NCBI RefSeq assembly: GCF_050624435.1 | Contig: NC_134538.1 | Span: 118,814,437-118,878,436 of the forward strand | Direction of reading: 5' to 3' | DNA from: Tenrec ecaudatus | Taxonomy: Eukaryota > Chordata > Mammalia > Afrosoricida > Tenrecidae | Length of the DNA: 64,000 bases | In this document: piece after piece, positions 1 through 11,936 of the stretch | Position numbering within the stretch: position 1 is the first letter of the stretch | Layout of the letters: every line of letters begins with the position of its first letter | The notes under the pieces: generated by a model | Seen by the model: the letters and a program-made list of their open reading frames with translations, nothing else | Databases searched by the model: none | Told to the model about the DNA's origin: nothing | Made by a program: the position numbers and the translations under genes

Positions 1-126
1 CCTTTTGGTTTCCAGGGCTGGATATCTTTACTGGAGCAGAGAGCCTCACTTTTCTCCTATGGGACAGCTGGTGGGTTTGAACTGATGACTTTGTGGTTAA
101 CAGCCCGATAATTATCCAGAAGGGCA
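1..126 (-). mobile_element. AfroSINE, 3' part cut by window edge
   Basis: Reverse-strand AfroSINE text: GGGACAGCTGGTGGGTTTGA, then GGTTAACAGCCC. The copy is divergent and its far end is outside the window. Confidence 0.6.
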
Positions 127-2011
127 GCAAAAGTAATAGGCTCCATGGCTTCCTCTATGGCCTAAGTGGACGTGCTCCTCTTCCTAGCCATGATTCACCT
201 CTAGGTTCTTGGCCTTGATAGTAAGACCTCTAACATCAATAGTGCATAGCTCTTTTCTGTGGGAACCTCCCCAGAAGTCTTTAGGGCGGCAGCTAGGGAC
301 TAGGTCTGAAAAGGAAATGGCTGTAAAGGGTAGCATGAATATAAGTGGCGACCCTTATCGGTTATCTAGACCCACAGTTCCGTCCGTTGCCTTTGTCCTA
401 ACTGTGTCCATAACCCAGACACCACAGCCCAGGCCCACTGAATTCCAAGGATCCTCCATCAGGGCTGATGGTATCAGAGCCAACCTAACCTGAAAGCCAG
501 GAACTACTTCCTATTGTTTGCTTCAGTAGATCATTGCCCCTATACTTTTGCTTCTTTAATCCCACATTCTTATAATTTTAACCTTCCCTGTCAGTTTTCT
601 AAAATGTGTTCTTTGTGAAAAATATGAGCCATTACATTTGTTGATTGCTATTGTGAATTTCTAATTAATATTAGCCATGAAATTACTACCCATGTATTTT
701 TTGTGTGTCAAATAAGATACCCTTAACTCTAAATTAGGATATATCCTTAGCAAAAGAGAAAGAAACAAAAAAGTTTATAAAAAATTTTGACTAAACCTTT
801 GATAGCTTCTTAACATTAGGAAAAGGCTTTAAATTAGAAGAATAATATGAATTCTAAGACTACTCAAGCTTTATGGGAGTCTGAGTTCTATTAATGAAGG
901 TTAGATGAATAGGGAGAGAAGGGATTCCAACTGTGACTCTCTGTATTAAAAACCTCTTTTACTATTGATTTACTAAATTATACTCACAGAAGCACAGAAA
1001 ATCTGCCCCCAAAACCAAGAGACAACCAGCCAATCCCAAGGGGTACCAGAGCAGAAAGTAAAGATAGATAGGTAACTACATAAAGACCAAAAAGCAAGAG
1101 ATTCCAGACGTAGCTGGGAAGTAAAATGGAGACCTCTGGGCTGTCGCTCTCCTCAGGGAGGCAATGTGCGGGAGTAGAAGCAAAGATAGGAGGAATAGCT
1201 TCACCTGTAAAGAAGGCCGGGCAGTGCCCCATCATATCAGCATTTAGTTTGCCGATAGAACATGGTGTTTGAGAGTGGTCTGCCACAAACTTAACCAAGT
1301 AGTACTCCCAATTGTAGCTCCTGGGCCTTAGAAAGTGTCATAGTTAAAAAAGATGGACAATTTGAAATGCGTGGCCTGAAGTAGCTAATCTGGCAAATAT
1401 GTTCCTTTCCATCTATACGAGAATGCAAAACTTGGAAGAGTTCTCATCCACATACGTGAATGGACAACATTCATGATCTTGCTCTAGGACAATGTGAACT
1501 CTCCTGCTGTCACACACAAGTGACTGGGAAGGAACATGGACTATCTGAACATTTCACAAAAATACTATTCCAGTTTGATGGGCTGAACAAAGTGACAAGT
1601 ATGTAATAAACTTGACAAGCATATGCAATCTGGGAATGGCATGGTAATTAGAGATTCACACCTCTCAAGAACAAGGGTATGAGTCATCCAACCAGGCAAG
1701 CTTCGCAGAAAAGCCAAGGTGCTAATTGAGGTAGGGAATATCTGGATTAGATGATGGAAGACAGACAATGAGTATCGGTTACAGTTTTGATATCATTTGC
1801 ATCAGCAAGACCTGGAGTTCTTCCCATTATTTGCTTTCTCTTAATTTTCCTAAGAAACAAAGCAAAATAAATCCTGAAAAAGTTTTTTCCATATGGAGAA
1901 AGATTACTTAGGATCTAAGTGGTTGGGATCCCTTCAAAGAGAGCATATTGTATATACTGAGGTGCCACACCCCAATCCCCTCTCTAGCACCAGTCACCCT
2001 AATTGTCATCA
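127..2011. other. No gene recognised
   Basis: A+T-rich sequence with only short chance reading frames, the longest 104 codons on the minus strand at 984-1298, with no family I recognise. No clear transposon was identified. Confidence 0.5.
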
Positions 2012-2385
2012 GCCATTTTTGTGGCTGTTGTTAGTCATTGTTGTTGCCATCAAGTCTGCTCTGAGTCATTGGGACTCTATAGACATTAGACGGAAGCACT
2101 ACCTAGCCCTGTGCCAGCTGAAAAGGTGTCCCTGTAGTCGAGCCATTGTTGCAGCCACTGTCAATCCATCCTTTCAAGGGTCTCCCTATTTTTCATTGAC
2201 CTTCTACTTTATTAAGCATAATATCCTTTTCCAAGGCCTGGTGTCTTGATAATATGTTCAGAATACATGAGACAATGTATTGCCATCCTTGATTGTAAGG
2301 AGCATTCTGGCTGTATGCATTGTAAAACAGGCTTGAGATGATTCGTCTGTAGGCAGTTGTTCTTGGGTGCTAGGAACTTCCTTCT
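2012..2385 (-). mobile_element. RTE LINE 3' fragment
   Basis: Matches the 3' end of the RTE at 10.47 kb: GTTGTTGCCATCAAGTCTGC, GAGCCATTGTTGCAGCCACT, AAGCATAATATCCTTTTCCA, AAGGAGCATTCTGGCTGTA. It is 5'-truncated, as usual for LINEs. Confidence 0.75.
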
Positions 2386-4144
2386 TTGAGGTAGCCTGGG
2401 TCAATGGCTGCCTGATACGGAAATTCAAGGCCAGGCTCCTGCCTTAATTTCAAGAACTCCAGAACACTCCTATGAGATCAACTGAGGCCCCCAAAGGAAC
2501 TAAATGGTAGCCACCTTCTCCTCTGCTTGGAAGTGTATCTCCTTCCTTTCTTAAATGTGTATCTCCTTGAGACCCCAAGCAAACTCAAAGATATCGAGTC
2601 AATTCTGACTCTTAATGACCCTATCGTACAGAATATAACCACTACCTTGAGTTTCTGAAGCTATAAATCTAATACCGATTCTGAGAAGATCATGTGTAGC
2701 CGAGATTTTGAGAGTATACGTTCTCCTTCAACACGTGTTCCCAGGGACTCACATGTAGACAGAAAGCAGAATACAGCAGCAAGTAGGACAGTAATTGGAA
2801 GGTTAGAGCAGAAATAGGAAAAACAAACATACTGATGAGTTAAGAGAAAAAAAGAAATATGATGGCAGTTGAAAGAACTGTTGGGTTGGGGTGGTAGCGC
2901 TCTTCTGCTGTTGGATGTTTAAGACAACGAGGCCTTCGGCCTTCTTAAATATTGATGGGACAGAGATGTAGGACATTCAGGAAAAGATGAGAAAAATAGA
3001 TGGCACGAAGTTTTTAGGTGATGCAAGGGCTGAAATTCAGTGACCAAGTGGAAAGTGAAGTCTTACATTTTTATGGTGTATGGTATGATTTCTAAATCTA
3101 ATTTAATATTTTTACAAATGAGTAATTACTCCTCTTAACACTTAAATTAACCAATTTATTCTTCCCTACTTACGTAAAATGTTAGTATGGTCTTCAACTA
3201 AATCCTCATACATCTTTGTGAGCTTTTATCCTCTTCAACTTCATAACCTTTTAATCTATTCTTTATCCTATATTAAACTGATACAATTATTCGTCATATA
3301 TGACATTTGAAAACTTGTACCGCAAGGCCTTGCTCATCGTTGCCCTTTAAACAATTATTTCACATATATAACACTTATCTTCTTACTTTTATTTCTCAAA
3401 TGCTAAACTTTTTTGTTACTCAGGAGTTTTCATTTTATTTTCAAATTGTTGATTGCTGCTTTCTGCTAACTGTAGATATCATTGTATTCATATTTTATTG
3501 ATCACTCTTGTAGAATGCGTATGTTTTACATTATTTACACTTAGGTTTATTTTTAGATGGCAACTGAGCTCTTTTCAAAAATCCTTTCATTACACTGTTG
3601 TTAACATTGTTCGCTGAAGTCTGTTACACGTTATCGAGCCCTACACATGACAGCAGGTGACTCTACCTTGTTTAATTAAAATTTTGTTTTTTTCACTATT
3701 GACTATTATTATTACTGTTGAATTAGGTAGATAATGTTAAACAGGGTAAAGCATTTTACTTGCTTATACTTCTCTAGAATTTTTGCTTCTTTTCTTGTTT
3801 ACTTTAATTAAGACTCGATGGTGAATTTTATCAAATATTTTCCCAGTGTTTCCCTTTTCTTCTTTTTGTGGTAAAGGCTACGGATGACACCTGTGAGCAA
3901 ATAGAGGTGACTTTGAATATTAAATAATGTGATGCATATGCTGTTCTAATAAAGCATAGATGGAAAATACTGGATCATCCTTTGACTAACTGTTAAAGGA
4001 TGCGTTCTCTGAAAAATAAAAAAGTTGTCTGAGATGGAAATTGGGTGGGGAAGGTGTTTAGGAAGTGCGCTCTGGCTGGGCCTAGTCGGTTGCTACACCG
4101 TCTCCAGAAAGTCCTCAGCGGACAGGAGGACTGGGAAGCGTGTA
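2386..4144. other. No gene; AfroSINE scrap at about 2575-2700
   Basis: Mostly unassigned A+T-rich DNA. At 2575-2700 CAAACTCAAAGATATCGAGT and CTTAATGACCCTATCGTACA resemble the 3' half of a reverse AfroSINE. The rest shows no gene. Confidence 0.4.
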
Positions 4145-5060
4145 AAGATTGCAAACTGTGGGGCGTGGTCTGGGGCTCAACAACCATGCTACTTGGTACA
4201 TACCCTACAGAAATAAGGAATATAAAAGGAACAGATGTATGTACAGCCATGTTCCTCACAGCACTGTTCATATAGCAAGAGGATGGAAATGACGTAAATG
4301 TCCACCCATGGAAGAATGGATAAGCAAACGTTGGTCCATACGCACAGTACCATACTCTCCATAGTTACAGAATGATATAAAAGGTGGCCATTGACTAGGA
4401 AAGTCTGAAGAAGAATTGATACTTTGGGGATAGTGGTACGAAGAAGAATATTGAAAGTACCGTGGGCTGCTCACAGGACAAACCAATCTGTCTTGGAAAC
4501 AGTGCAGCCAGAGTGCTCCTTTGAATGAAGTATGGGAAACATCACCTTACGTACCTTGGACATGTTATCAGGAGAGACCAGCATCAGAGAAGGACGTCAT
4601 GTGTGGTGAAGTACAGGGACAGTTAAAAAGGGAAAGGCCGTCCAGGAGGTGGAGGCACACAGTGGCTGCAGCAATGAGCTTAAGCAGAGGAACAATTATG
4701 GGAATGACTCAGGCCAGGGCACCATCCCTACTGCTGTGCAGAAGGTTGGACCAGACTCCAGGCACCTAACACCACCTCTGCCCATCGTGGGTGGGGTGTC
4801 ATGGCAGCAGATGAGGCTGAGGAACGTCGATAACAAGAGGACAAATATTGTATAACCTCGCATATCAAAAGACAGCAGGGAAAAAGCAAATGCAGAGAGA
4901 TCAAAGTTTATTCCTGGATACCAAGGTACCAAGGGTGGAACAAAGGTGGGGAAAGGCGGAAATTCCTGGTGATAGAAACACCATATTAAGAGTACGATAT
5001 GCCACCATTGATTGTATTGACTGTCAATAATTTGTACACCTAAAATAGAATTGGAACCAA
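4145..5060 (+). mobile_element. Ancient L1M 3' region, split by an RTE insertion
   Basis: 4145-4395 has the old L1 3' UTR pattern (CAGCACTGTTCATATAGCAA, AAATGTCCACCCATGGAAGA, GGATAAGCAAACG). It seems to resume at about 4850-5060 (CATTGATTGTATTGACTGTC, TTGTACACCTAAAAT), with the RTE tail at 4400-4775 in between. Confidence 0.55.
4400..4775 (+). mobile_element. RTE LINE 3' end
   Basis: Plus-oriented RTE tail: AATATTGAAAGTACCGTGGG, CTTGGACATGTTATCAGGAG, CACACAGTGGCTGCAGCAAT, ending AGGCACCTAACACCAC, the RTE terminus. Confidence 0.8.
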
Positions 5061-5256
5061 AAAGAAGAAGAAGACAATTCGTAGCAATGCATGTAGTGCT
5101 ATAAAGTGAAGTGTGTCCTTCAGAGTTCAGAGAGGGGTCCCGCATCTCAATCACTGAAGAGGTTGGACTGCTCTGTGAACTTAGGGCCCATCATTCATGT
5201 CTAGTACGGCAGTGGTCGAAAAGTGTGGTTTTGGAGGGCGATTGACCTGGGCACAA

Positions 5257-5375
5257 GGAGCCCTGGTGGAGTAGTGGTTGTGCATTGGGCTGCTGATCAC
5301 AAGGTCAACAGTTTGAAACCACGAGCTGCTCCTGTAGAATTACCTTCCTGTGGGGATCTGGGCAGCATGTCCTAG
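5257..5375 (+). mobile_element. AfroSINE, 3'-truncated
   Basis: Begins GGAGCCCTGGTGGAGTAGTG, the tRNA-derived head with box A/B-like text (GGTCAACAGTTTGAAACCAC). It fades after about 120 bp. Confidence 0.85.
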
Positions 5376-6204
5376 TGTTTCCCACACTTCTTACATGAAA
5401 AATGAGAATCTTTACATCCCCATTTTAATACTAAATCTATTTTTTTGCTTTATAATTTTTATCCTGTATTGTTTGTTCCAAAATCACAATTGTATATTAA
5501 ATTCTATAATCATATTCTATGCTGTTTTAGCATCAATTATATGTGTAAGTGGTTTACATAGTCACAACTAGTCTCTTTTCCTAATTTTTAATTTTTTATT
5601 TGGACAAATAACTCACATATCATACAATTCAATAGTTTAATTATATTAAAATGAGTTGTGCAATCATTACAACAATTGATTTTAGAATGTTTTCTTCTTT
5701 CTAATACTTATGCTTAGAAAACTCATTCTTTATATTTTTAGAGTACTTGCTTATTATAGTTTCTTCCTTATATTTTGACTTTAATTTATAAAATAGTTAT
5801 ATGGAATAATTTTTTTCTTATAATTTATCAGTTATGACTCTTGGGTTCTGGAAAAAATACTGTTGAAAAGAAATCTAAGGTTAGGGATTCATGAAAATAT
5901 GCAAATAATATAATTTCTTAAGACAAATATTTTAACTCGAATTATATGTCTTTTATATTTATAAAGCAAATAGATTATCATAAAACTTTGAGAATAAATT
6001 ATGGTGATGATTATACAACTCTTCTTTAAAAGTAATTGAGCAAATTAATTGTATGATTTGTAAATTATATGCCTCCAAAATTATATTACTGTTTTTGTTT
6101 TTGTATTTTTTTAATTGAGTATAATTTAAGTGTATAAAATAAAGAGTACATATTTCTCTTTTACTTTACCAAATGGACACGTTGCCAGGTTTGTGTGTTC
6201 TTAT
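5376..6204. other. A+T-rich DNA with ancient L1M 3' end (minus) near 5590-5850
   Basis: AACTCACATATCATACAATT and GAGTTGTGCAATCATTACAA are the reverse-strand 3' end typical of old mammalian L1M elements. The remainder is A+T-rich with no gene. Confidence 0.45.
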
Positions 6205-6352
6205 GTGATGTCAAGTTCATTCTGATGTGAGGCCGTCTACATTATAATCTCTATGGGAGCAGAGCACCCGTGCTTTTCTCCCCCAGAGGGGCAGGTGGCT
6301 TTGAATAAATCATGGACCTTCAGGTAGCAGTCAAGCATTTTAACCATGGCTC
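6205..6352 (-). mobile_element. AfroSINE, divergent
   Basis: Reverse AfroSINE text: GGGAGCAGAGCACC, TTTTCTCCCCCAGAGGGGCA, ending AACCATGGCTCC (head of the SINE). Confidence 0.65.
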
Positions 6353-6600
6353 CTTCAGTGTAGTATGTATCTGCTCATATGTAAATTTGATTTTATGTGA
6401 TTATAGGCCACATATTAAGCTACAATTTTCTTTGCTCACTATCATAGGCACCCTTCCTTTCCAAAACTTTTCGTTTGGTTGGTTGTTTGATTGGTTTTGA
6501 TATAAAGTAGTTTTTTGCATTAATGTGGTCAAATCTCTGTTATCTTTGGGGTTTCTTCTAAGCATTTTTAAGAGGGTTGAACAGGTTCTATAATATTTTT

Positions 6601-6790
6601 AAGGAGCCCTGGTAGTGTAGTGGTTACACGTTGGGCTGCGATCCACATGATAGGCAGCTCAAAACCCCCAGCAGCTCCAAGGGAGAAAGACTGGGCTTTC
6701 TACTCCCCAAACAGTTACAGTCTCAGAAGGCCACGGGGGTCAGCTAGGAGTCAGCATTGACTCAATGGCAGCAGCTTTGGGTTGGTAGAA
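6601..6790 (+). mobile_element. AfroSINE, full length
   Basis: From AAGGAGCCCTGGTAGTGTAG to the tail GACTCAATGGCAGCAGC followed by TTTGGGTTGG: the complete head, body (GGGAGAAAGACTGGG) and RTE-like tail. It is the best single example in the window. Confidence 0.9.
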
Positions 6791-6957
6791 TATATTTAGA
6801 TACTGCGGCAATGCAAGGCATTTGCTTAATTTCCTGGAAGAAAGAATGTTGCTCTTTCACCGCCCTAAAAATAGTTAAGAATTCAAGAGAAAATTGAAAC
6901 TCACCAGTGTCTGAACTTCTGATTCTATAATAATTTGGTTACCTTGAACTACACAAA

Positions 6958-7376
6958 TCAATAACAACTGCAATGTTTCTGGTTAATGTCAGTTCGAAAA
7001 AGTGCATCTTTCCGACCAGGGATAGTCTCTGTCCGAAGGCTTGATGTTAGACCTAGTGTTTGTCCAGATAAAAACGTAGCTGAATAAATCAAGCAAAGTA
7101 GAATTTTAATGGCTTGTTCTTTCTGATTCCCTGAACTCTGATTTTTAGCATACGACACGCTTCTTGCTCAGCTGCTGTTCTTTCCTCAACACTCACCGAT
7201 TTCTCTCCTGAAATATTGGTAGTTTCCCTTTGACTTTTGTGCACTTCTGCATTCATTTGCCTGGCTGAACTTGAAACGTGCCTCTGTGTTTTCACAGCAC
7301 CCTGAGCCACGTGTTCCTGTTCTATATTTTCATGGAGGCCTGCCTTACTCTTGGTGGACTTTGATTTCCTCAACAT
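6958..7376 (-). pseudogene. Unidentified degenerate coding-like segment
   Basis: Two overlapping minus-strand frames (7376-7089 and 7158-6958) of 95 and 66 codons give a charged, low-hydrophobicity protein-like text: KSKSTKSKAGLHENIEQEHV in the first, TETIPGRKDALFRTDI in the second. The change of frame near 7120-7150 is what a frameshifted retrocopy would show. I do not recognise the family, and it could be chance. It lies just before the Tigger-type element. Confidence 0.25.
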
Positions 7377-7460
7377 AGATCATGGCCCATGTTGTAAGTA
7401 CCCACACCTGACAGAAGTGTTGGTGAAAGCCCGTGTGTTTTGTAGGACTCAATCTTGGTA

Positions 7461-8281
7461 CAGTAGAACCCTGATACTCGATAGCATCAATACGCAACCT
7501 AACTGGACTTCCACGCAAAATGCCGTAATCCAACATGATACACATAATTTTTGTAAATAAAAGCATTTCATATTTTGGCACTCGGCATTAGTTGGTGTTG
7601 TGAGTACACATTTAAACCTTTAGCAGTAGTGTTCCAAGCATTTTGCTATAATTTTCTTCGTTTTTGTGGCTTTTTTGTACTATTTTTAGATAAAAAAAAT
7701 AGCCATGGGTCCTAAGAAAGAGTTTTTTGAAGAAAATCATGATAAGGAACTGGTTAACCGTGTTATTGATATTGTTTATGATAATTTAGTAAACCCATTT
7801 AGAAAACACCAACAGCAGACCACATTAGACAGACTTAGTGTTAGAGAAAGCTAGCCAGGTCCTAGTGAAAAAAAGGCAGAGAAGGGGGGAAAACTGAAAA
7901 GCAGCTACCAGTTGATTTATGGACAGGGATTCCCCTTCCCAACAGTGACTCTCTCTCCATCCCTCCTCTCCACATCCGTGTCCCCAGATCCAGATCCTCA
8001 TTAATCTCAAAGAATGGGTTATACTGTAGTTGTTAAAAAAAACTTTTTAAATGCTGTGCTTCTTATTTAAATTATATTATTTAACTCTGAAATTATTTAC
8101 TTTGAAATGTCTGAGTAATGTCTTGTATAAAAAGGCATGGTTAGGGTAAAACTTGATGGTCGAGAGCAGATTAATCCATTTTCAGTTGTTTCTTATAGGA
8201 AAAACTGATTCAGTACTCAACTGCTTCACATCTTGAAGCTCCTTCCAGAACGGATTAGCATTGGGGTCCGGGGATCTACTG
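7461..8281 (+). mobile_element. Tigger-type (TcMar) DNA transposon, internally deleted
   Basis: Flanked by TA, with inverted ends CAGTAGAACCCTGATACTC (7461 on) and GGGGTCCGGGGATCTACTG (to 8281). The interior has ATGGGTCCTAAGAAAG, translating MGPKK, the usual start of Tigger transposase, near 7704, followed by scraps of its C-terminal end. About 0.8 kb is left, against some 2.4 kb for a full element. Confidence 0.7.
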
Positions 8282-9931
8282 TATAGTGCCCAAAGAACAA
8301 TGGCTTCATTCTTTTTTGACCTTGTGAAACCACTTGATTGAATCTCTGTTATTAGCTCCATTGAGTAATCTTGTCTTATCCCATTCACCTCAAACTTCAT
8401 TTTATTTTTATCTTTTCTATCTTATAGCAATCTTCTATTTCTCCTGCTCCGCCTCCTACTCCTTCCCAGACTCTCAGATCTTAAAACTCCTTCTCATTTT
8501 TCACTTGGTCAGAGGTTAACTCACCTGAATTGATAGTTCAGGACAAAAGCAAAAATTTCTTCAAACCTACCTGCCCATCTGTACTAGTTGATGTGCTGGC
8601 CATTGAGCAGCATTGAGGCCTCATCCAGGCCCCCTCCCATGCACACACTCTGCAATGTCTCGCAGACTACATTAGCCAAAACTTCTAACAGAAAATTTCT
8701 ATTTAGATTCCACTAATTCAAAGCACTTACCTGAAATTGGGTGGAAAGCAGTAGAGGCTGTCTCTGTTCTCACAGAAAACACTAACGTGGATTTTTTGCC
8801 GAGATGGCTTCAGATACCTAGCACTTTATTGTGAATTTTTACCACTGATGGATTCTTACACTTCCTCTGATTCCTTGAATTAAGTCTCTTTCTGCCATAA
8901 AAAACTAGATAGTGTTCTGCTTTACAGACTGATAGTATCACTATACCAAGGGGGTTTTAAAAATGAGATGCCTGGACCTTCCACATGCAAAGGGAATGAA
9001 CATGTCTAAGGTTAATGCCCTGAGTTGCACATTTTTAAAATTCTCTTAGTGATCATTGAGAATAAGAAACTACTATATGGCAGGAAATTTTATGTATTAA
9101 AATATTTAAAAGAGCCAACCCTCATGGAAAATCAGCTTTTAGTAATCACTACTTTACTAGTTCCTGTGATCGCTCACAATGTTTCCAGTTCTCTTTGCCT
9201 GTATCCTTCTCTCTCTGAAGTTAGGTAGTCTAGTGACTTTTTTGACCAATGAAATGTGAGTGAAAGGTATAGAAACTGAAGTGACAGCTCCTCCTCTTGT
9301 TGTAGAGATTAGCAGCAACCCAGGGGGAAGGTGCATCCACCAGTGTGCCTAAAATCAGAAGATGGGAAACACTGGTAAACTCCATTTAAAATGTATGCTC
9401 AGTGGGAAGTAAATGTTTTTATTCCCTGAAGGTTTAGCTACAAATTGTTTTCTTCTATCCTATTTGATCCTGAAATTGGTACTGCCTAATAAATATCAAA
9501 TATGTGGCATGGTTTAGAAGACAGATTATGGGTAATAAAAGAAATTGTTATCAAGCAGAAGAATTGCAGATCCATGTTATGCAATGGCAAAGAACACCTT
9601 TTGCAGAAAACCTACAATTCCAAAAGTCAGTAAACAAACTATTAGCATTGTTTTGTTGTCTGCATTTGAAAAAGTTTTCTTAAGACAATGAGATCAGAAA
9701 ACAATCAGAAAAAGTTTAAAAGAACTCCTGAAATGAAAGTATTCAGAAGTTCTGGGATTTGTGCACCTAGTTGAGGCAACTGCTTTTAAAGGCAGAGTGA
9801 AAAATGAAGAAGAAAAAAAGACAGCACAAAGAGACACACCAACCTTAGTGTGCCAAGGGCAACATAAGACTGAACTTGTGGTAATGGGAACATCAAAGTT
9901 TTCTGAATTAGAATGCAGAAGATTGACATGT
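8282..9931. other. No gene recognised
   Basis: Short random reading frames only. A possible old L1 scrap lies near 8950-9010 (GATGCCTGGACC, CACATGCAAAGGG) but is too weak to call. Confidence 0.4.
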
Positions 9932-10465
9932 TAGGTTGAGTTCTTTAGAGAAGTAAAACCAGTCACACAAATTAAAACATATAAAAGTCAAACACATAGT
10001 AAAACACACACACACACAAAGAGAAAAATTTTAATCAGGAAAATGGCTCATACAGGGGTACAAATGGATGATCCAGTCTGGTTTCAAGTGGATACATTAA
10101 ATGTTAAGGAAAAGGTTTTTTTCTTGACTTACTTCGTTTCCAGAACTGATTGACCCAAAACCACTGGGACACCACAGGCTGCAAAGGCAGCAAGCAGGTA
10201 GGCTTGTAATTAGAGAGATGAACAATCCAAGAGCAGCAGGTGAGATACCAGGTCAAATGGGAAGCCTGTGATGGCTGCCAAGATTGACAGGCAATAAGGT
10301 AAGCTGCTAGGTCAAGTTCAAAGAATCAGGTTTAAGAGCCACGTGCAGGATGCAGATGAAAGAGAAAGTAAGCAAGATTTTCCACAGAATCAATAGTTAT
10401 TTAGCAAGTAGGCCACGTTCTCAAGGAAACGTCATTTCAGTTGTATCAGGGCTGGACCTGAGTGA
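9932..10465. repeat. Interspersed repeat of uncertain family
   Basis: Opens GTTAGGTTGAGTTCTTTAGA, continuing AGAAGTAAAACCAG and a CA run, then AATGGCTCATACAGG. This layout (junction text 'tctctagagaa...', A-rich tract, 'ggctcat') is shared with a mammalian medium-repetitive family I cannot name with confidence. It is probably related in type to 40690-41275. Confidence 0.45.
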
Positions 10466-11422
10466 GGGGGTTGTGTTGTTTTTGTTAGGTGCCATCAAAT
10501 TAGTGATAACTCATAGTGAGTCTATGAACAAACGCCTGGTCTTGTAACATCCTCACAATCATTTTTATGTTCATATCCATTGATATAGCCACGGTGCCAC
10601 GGTGTCAATCCATCGCCTAGAGGATCTTCCTCTTCTCCTCTGCCCTGCCACTTTACCTTTTCAAGGCACTGGTCTCTTCTGATAAAATGGCCAAATTATA
10701 TGAGACAATGTCTTACCACCCTCCCTTCCAAGGAGCATTCTGGCTATACTTCTTCTAAGACAGGTTTGTCTATACTTTTGGCAGTCCAGGGTACATTGAA
10801 CATTCTTCACTAGCACCATAATTCAAATGTATTGATTTTTCCTCAATATTTCTTATTCAATGTCCAACTTTCACATGCATATGAGGCTATTGGAAGTACT
10901 ATGTCTTCGATCAGGTACACACCATACTTCTCAAAGTACGGAAGATATTCTTGATCTTCCACACCTTAAAGAAGTCTTGTGCGCAAACATATCTAGGGCA
11001 AAGCATCCTGATCCATGAGCATTGTTCGTGGATAGAAGCAAGATAAAATCTTTGGCAACTTCATATTTCCATCATTCATTGTGGAGTTATTGGTTGATCC
11101 AGTTATGAGGACTTTAGACTTCTTTACCCTACGTTATATTCCATATTGAAGGTTGAAATCCTTGACCTTCATCAGCAAGCGCTATAAATCCTGCTCCCTG
11201 GAAGCAAACAGATTTGGGGTATCTGCGTATCACAGGTCGTTATCAAGCTTTCCTACAATCCTGATGTCGTTATTCTTCATGTAATCCTTTTTTTTTCCTC
11301 TTGACTGCTACATTGTGGTTCCATGCACAGGTTCTCCATGAGTACAATTAATTACTGTGACATTCCCATTTATCTCAGTGATATCTGTAGTTTGTCATAA
11401 CCCAAATAGTCAAATGCCTTCA

Positions 11423-11936
11423 TGTAAGATAATATGTAGACCAGCTCTTATCTTATATTTCAAACAGGTTAAAAAGGGGTACAATCTGCAATGAGAAAAC
11501 TTAACATACAAAAGACAGAGCCAAAAGGTGGAATGTGGGGGTCCCTTCAGTATAGACACTCCAGGGCCCAATGATTTATTAGGGAAAGGTTTAAATACAG
11601 TCCCTTGTATCCTGCAACACAGGACAAAGGGACAGTTCATACTTTGAAGGTTTACCAAGAAGCATGAACACATCAGCCATGTTATTAACAGACGGAAGTG
11701 GAGAATGATGCAAGGAACATGAAGTAACTGAGGAGTTTGCACACTGCTGTCTTCTGTAGCTTTAGTCAGGGAACAGGAGGCAAGTATCTGTGTATCTAAA
11801 ATGGAGAGACAGGCCATCCACTGCTTCATCAGCAACCACGACGAGCCATCAGCATTCTCCCGCGGGCCAGGAACCATGGAAGGTGGTGGTCCTGTCCCGT
11901 TTGCCTAAAGAAAAAGCAACTCCCGCCCTCCTCGCA
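11423..11936. mobile_element. Solo LTR (514 bp) with 6-bp target duplication
   Basis: The RTE sequence breaks at CCTTCA (11417-11422) and resumes after a second CCTTCA (11937-11942). The 514 bp between begin TGTAAG and end CTCGCA, the TG...CA ends of a retroviral LTR. A 6-bp duplication is typical of ERVK-like integrases. There are no internal genes, so it is a solo LTR left by recombination. An AATAAA on the minus strand near 11577-11582 suggests minus orientation, but that is weak. Confidence 0.75.

Noticed and set aside
4696-5154. 152-codon minus-strand reading frame
   Set aside because: Spans the junction of an RTE tail and old L1 text in antisense; chance frame.
6601-6680. tRNA gene
   Set aside because: The tRNA-like head belongs to an AfroSINE; it lacks a cloverleaf with a normal anticodon arm and is followed by the SINE body.
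11410-11877. 155-codon minus-strand reading frame
   Set aside because: Coincides with the solo LTR and has no retroviral or cellular motif that I recognise.
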